From: WS-9 sp036274595 | GTDB taxonomy: Bacteria; Eisenbacteria; RBG-16-71-46; SZUA-252 | DNA: 64,000 nt | Assembly (NCBI GenBank): GCA_036274595.1 | Contig: DASUFL010000038.1 | Span: 39,227-103,226, forward strand | Reading direction: 5' to 3' | Shown here: piece by piece, positions 63,015 through 64,000 of the stretch | How positions within the stretch are numbered: position 1 is the stretch's first letter | How the letters are laid out: each line of letters starts with the position of its first letter | The notes under the pieces: generated by a model | The model's database searches: none | What the model saw: only the letters and a program-made list of their open reading frames with translations | Told to the model about the DNA's origin: nothing | Translations under genes and position numbers: made by a program

Positions 63015-64000
63015 GTGGCTCCCGCGCACTTGGTCGACGGCCTGCCGATCGTCCTCGGCTTCCTGCCGGTCCTCCTCTTCCTGACCGGCCTCGTCTTCCT
63101 CGACAGCTACAAGCTGGTCACGGGACGCGCCATCGCGATCACGATGGGCCTGGGGGCTGTCGCGGCGATCGCGTCCTTTGCGGTCAACCGGAGCCTCCTC
63201 AGCGCCGGTCTCGACGAGGGAGCGCTCCGGAGCTACGTCGCGCCGGTCATCGAGGAGATCGCCAAGGCCGCCTACCTGATCTACCTCGTCCGCTCGCAGC
63301 GGGTCGGCTTCATGGTCGACGCGGGAATTCGCGGATTCGCGGTGGGGACCGGGTTCGCGGTGGTGGAAAACCTCTACTACGCCCGCGCGCTGGGGGACTA
63401 CGGTGTGATCCTCTGGCTCGTGCGCGGGCTCGGCACCGCGATCATGCACGGCTCGACCAGCGCCATCGTGGGCATCCTCTCGAAGAGCTTGGCCGACCGG
63501 CATCGCTCGTCCGCCTGGTGGGTGTTCCTTCCGGGGCTGGCCATCGCCATCGGGTCGCACGCGATCTACAACCAGTTCTTCGTGAATCCGCTCCTCGCGA
63601 CCGCCATCATGTGCCTCCTCATGCCTCCCCTCGTCATCGCGGTGTTCGAGCGGAGCGAGCGCGTCACGCAGCACTGGCTCAGCTCGGAGTTCGACAGCGA
63701 CCTCGAGCTCCTCGATTCCATTCTCACCGGGGAGCTGGGGGAGACCCGGGTGGGGCACTACCTCGAATCCATCCGCCACCGGTTTCCGGGGACGGTGGTC
63801 GCGGACATGCTCTGCCTGCTCCGGATCGAAGCCGAGCTGGGCCTCCGCGCGAAAGCGAGGCTCGTGGCGCGGAGCGCGGGCGTGGAGATCCCGCTCGACG
63901 ACGTCGAGGCCGATCTCGCGGAGATGGAGTTCTTGAAGAAAGCGATCGGCCCGACCGGGCTCATGGCCATGTCGCCGGTTCTGCGCCAGGGCGGCCGGGA
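63015..64000 (+). CDS. PrsW-like intramembrane protease, cut by window edge
   Basis: Open from a GTG at 63015 to the end (at least 328 residues). PrsW signature residues are all present: APVIEEIAKAAYLIYL (Glu-Glu-x-x-Lys), GTGFAVVENLYYA (Phe-x3-Glu-Asn), GLGTAIMHGSTSAIVG (His) and AIGSHAIYNQFF (His). About seven hydrophobic helices are followed by a soluble C-terminal region of at least 110 residues, FDSDLELLDSILTGELGETR onward, longer than in minimal PrsW. Known PrsW cleaves a membrane anti-sigma factor; a membrane anti-sigma factor is encoded 5 kb upstream, but a link is speculative. Confidence 0.85.
   Translation, partial: MAPAHLVDGLPIVLGFLPVLLFLTGLVFLDSYKLVTGRAIAITMGLGAVAAIASFAVNRSLLSAGLDEGALRSYVAPVIEEIAKAAYLIYLVRSQRVGFMVDAGIRGFAVGTGFAVVENLYYARALGDYGVILWLVRGLGTAIMHGSTSAIVGILSKSLADRHRSSAWWVFLPGLAIAIGSHAIYNQFFVNPLLATAIMCLLMPPLVIAVFERSERVTQHWLSSEFDSDLELLDSILTGELGETRVGHYLESIRHRFPGTVVADMLCLLRIEAELGLRAKARLVARSAGVEIPLDDVEADLAEMEFLKKAIGPTGLMAMSPVLRQGGR

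Overview
The window is GC-rich and densely coded, with most neighbouring genes overlapping by 4 to 13 bases. Several features suggest a Gram-negative, menaquinone-respiring bacterium of the FCB group, plausibly Candidatus Eisenbacteria or a close relative. These are two large secreted proteins ending in FlgD-like/type IX-secretion-like domains, a PorV-like outer-membrane protein, an alternative complex III (ACIII) cluster and a classical men operon. The taxonomic placement is inference; no rRNA is present.

Layout: (1) 1-8468, minus: a truncated PorV/UPF0164-like barrel translationally coupled to a 2616-residue surface protein. (2) 8632-16900, minus: the menaquinone operon menF-D-H-B-A-C-E. 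(3) 16946-17548, plus: a NicO-type metal transporter sharing a compact divergent promoter with menF. (4) 17638-30951, plus: ACIII (actA-F), a diheme cytochrome c with an apparent CTG start, an A2-type cytochrome oxidase (subunits II and I), haem A synthesis (ctaA, ctaB), Cox11 and a 71-residue TTG-started membrane protein. This forms one menaquinol-to-oxygen chain fed by the quinone made next door; oxidase subunit III is missing. (5) 30993-41955, minus: sugar-phosphate metabolism (rpiB, pgi, then tal, zwf, opcA, pgl, glk, fba) with an inserted surface protein and a VOC protein carrying a histone-like tail. (6) 42074-49356: hemerythrin, M3 peptidase, nucleotidyltransferase, a YHS-domain protein, a thioredoxin/NHL-repeat protein and a CNNM-type membrane protein. 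(7) 49379-50852: tRNA-Leu(UAA), a 3' half of a second leucine-like tRNA, and two orphan secreted proteins in visibly less GC-rich DNA. (8) 50903-56268, minus: an operon of FHA/SpoIIE phosphatase, Gmad2 lipoprotein, two glycosyltransferases and a methyltransferase. (9) 56418-59872, plus: RsbW-like kinase, STAS antagonist, ECF sigma factor, anti-sigma factor and an unusual repeat/coiled-coil protein. (10) 59993-64000, plus: a predicted outer-membrane metalloprotease with a propeller and barrel, and a truncated PrsW-like protease.

The strongest unusual signal is at 45557-46153. Two adjacent minus-strand reading frames are one YHS-domain gene interrupted by a single in-frame TGA exactly where the family has the second Cys of its FCC motif. 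The TGA is followed at the right distance by a 6-bp hairpin whose five-base loop has G in second position. This fits a bacterial SECIS element and predicts a selenoprotein with a UxxC motif. A second recurrent signal is sigma70-like -10 boxes 6 to 8 bases before start codons, suggesting frequent leaderless transcription.
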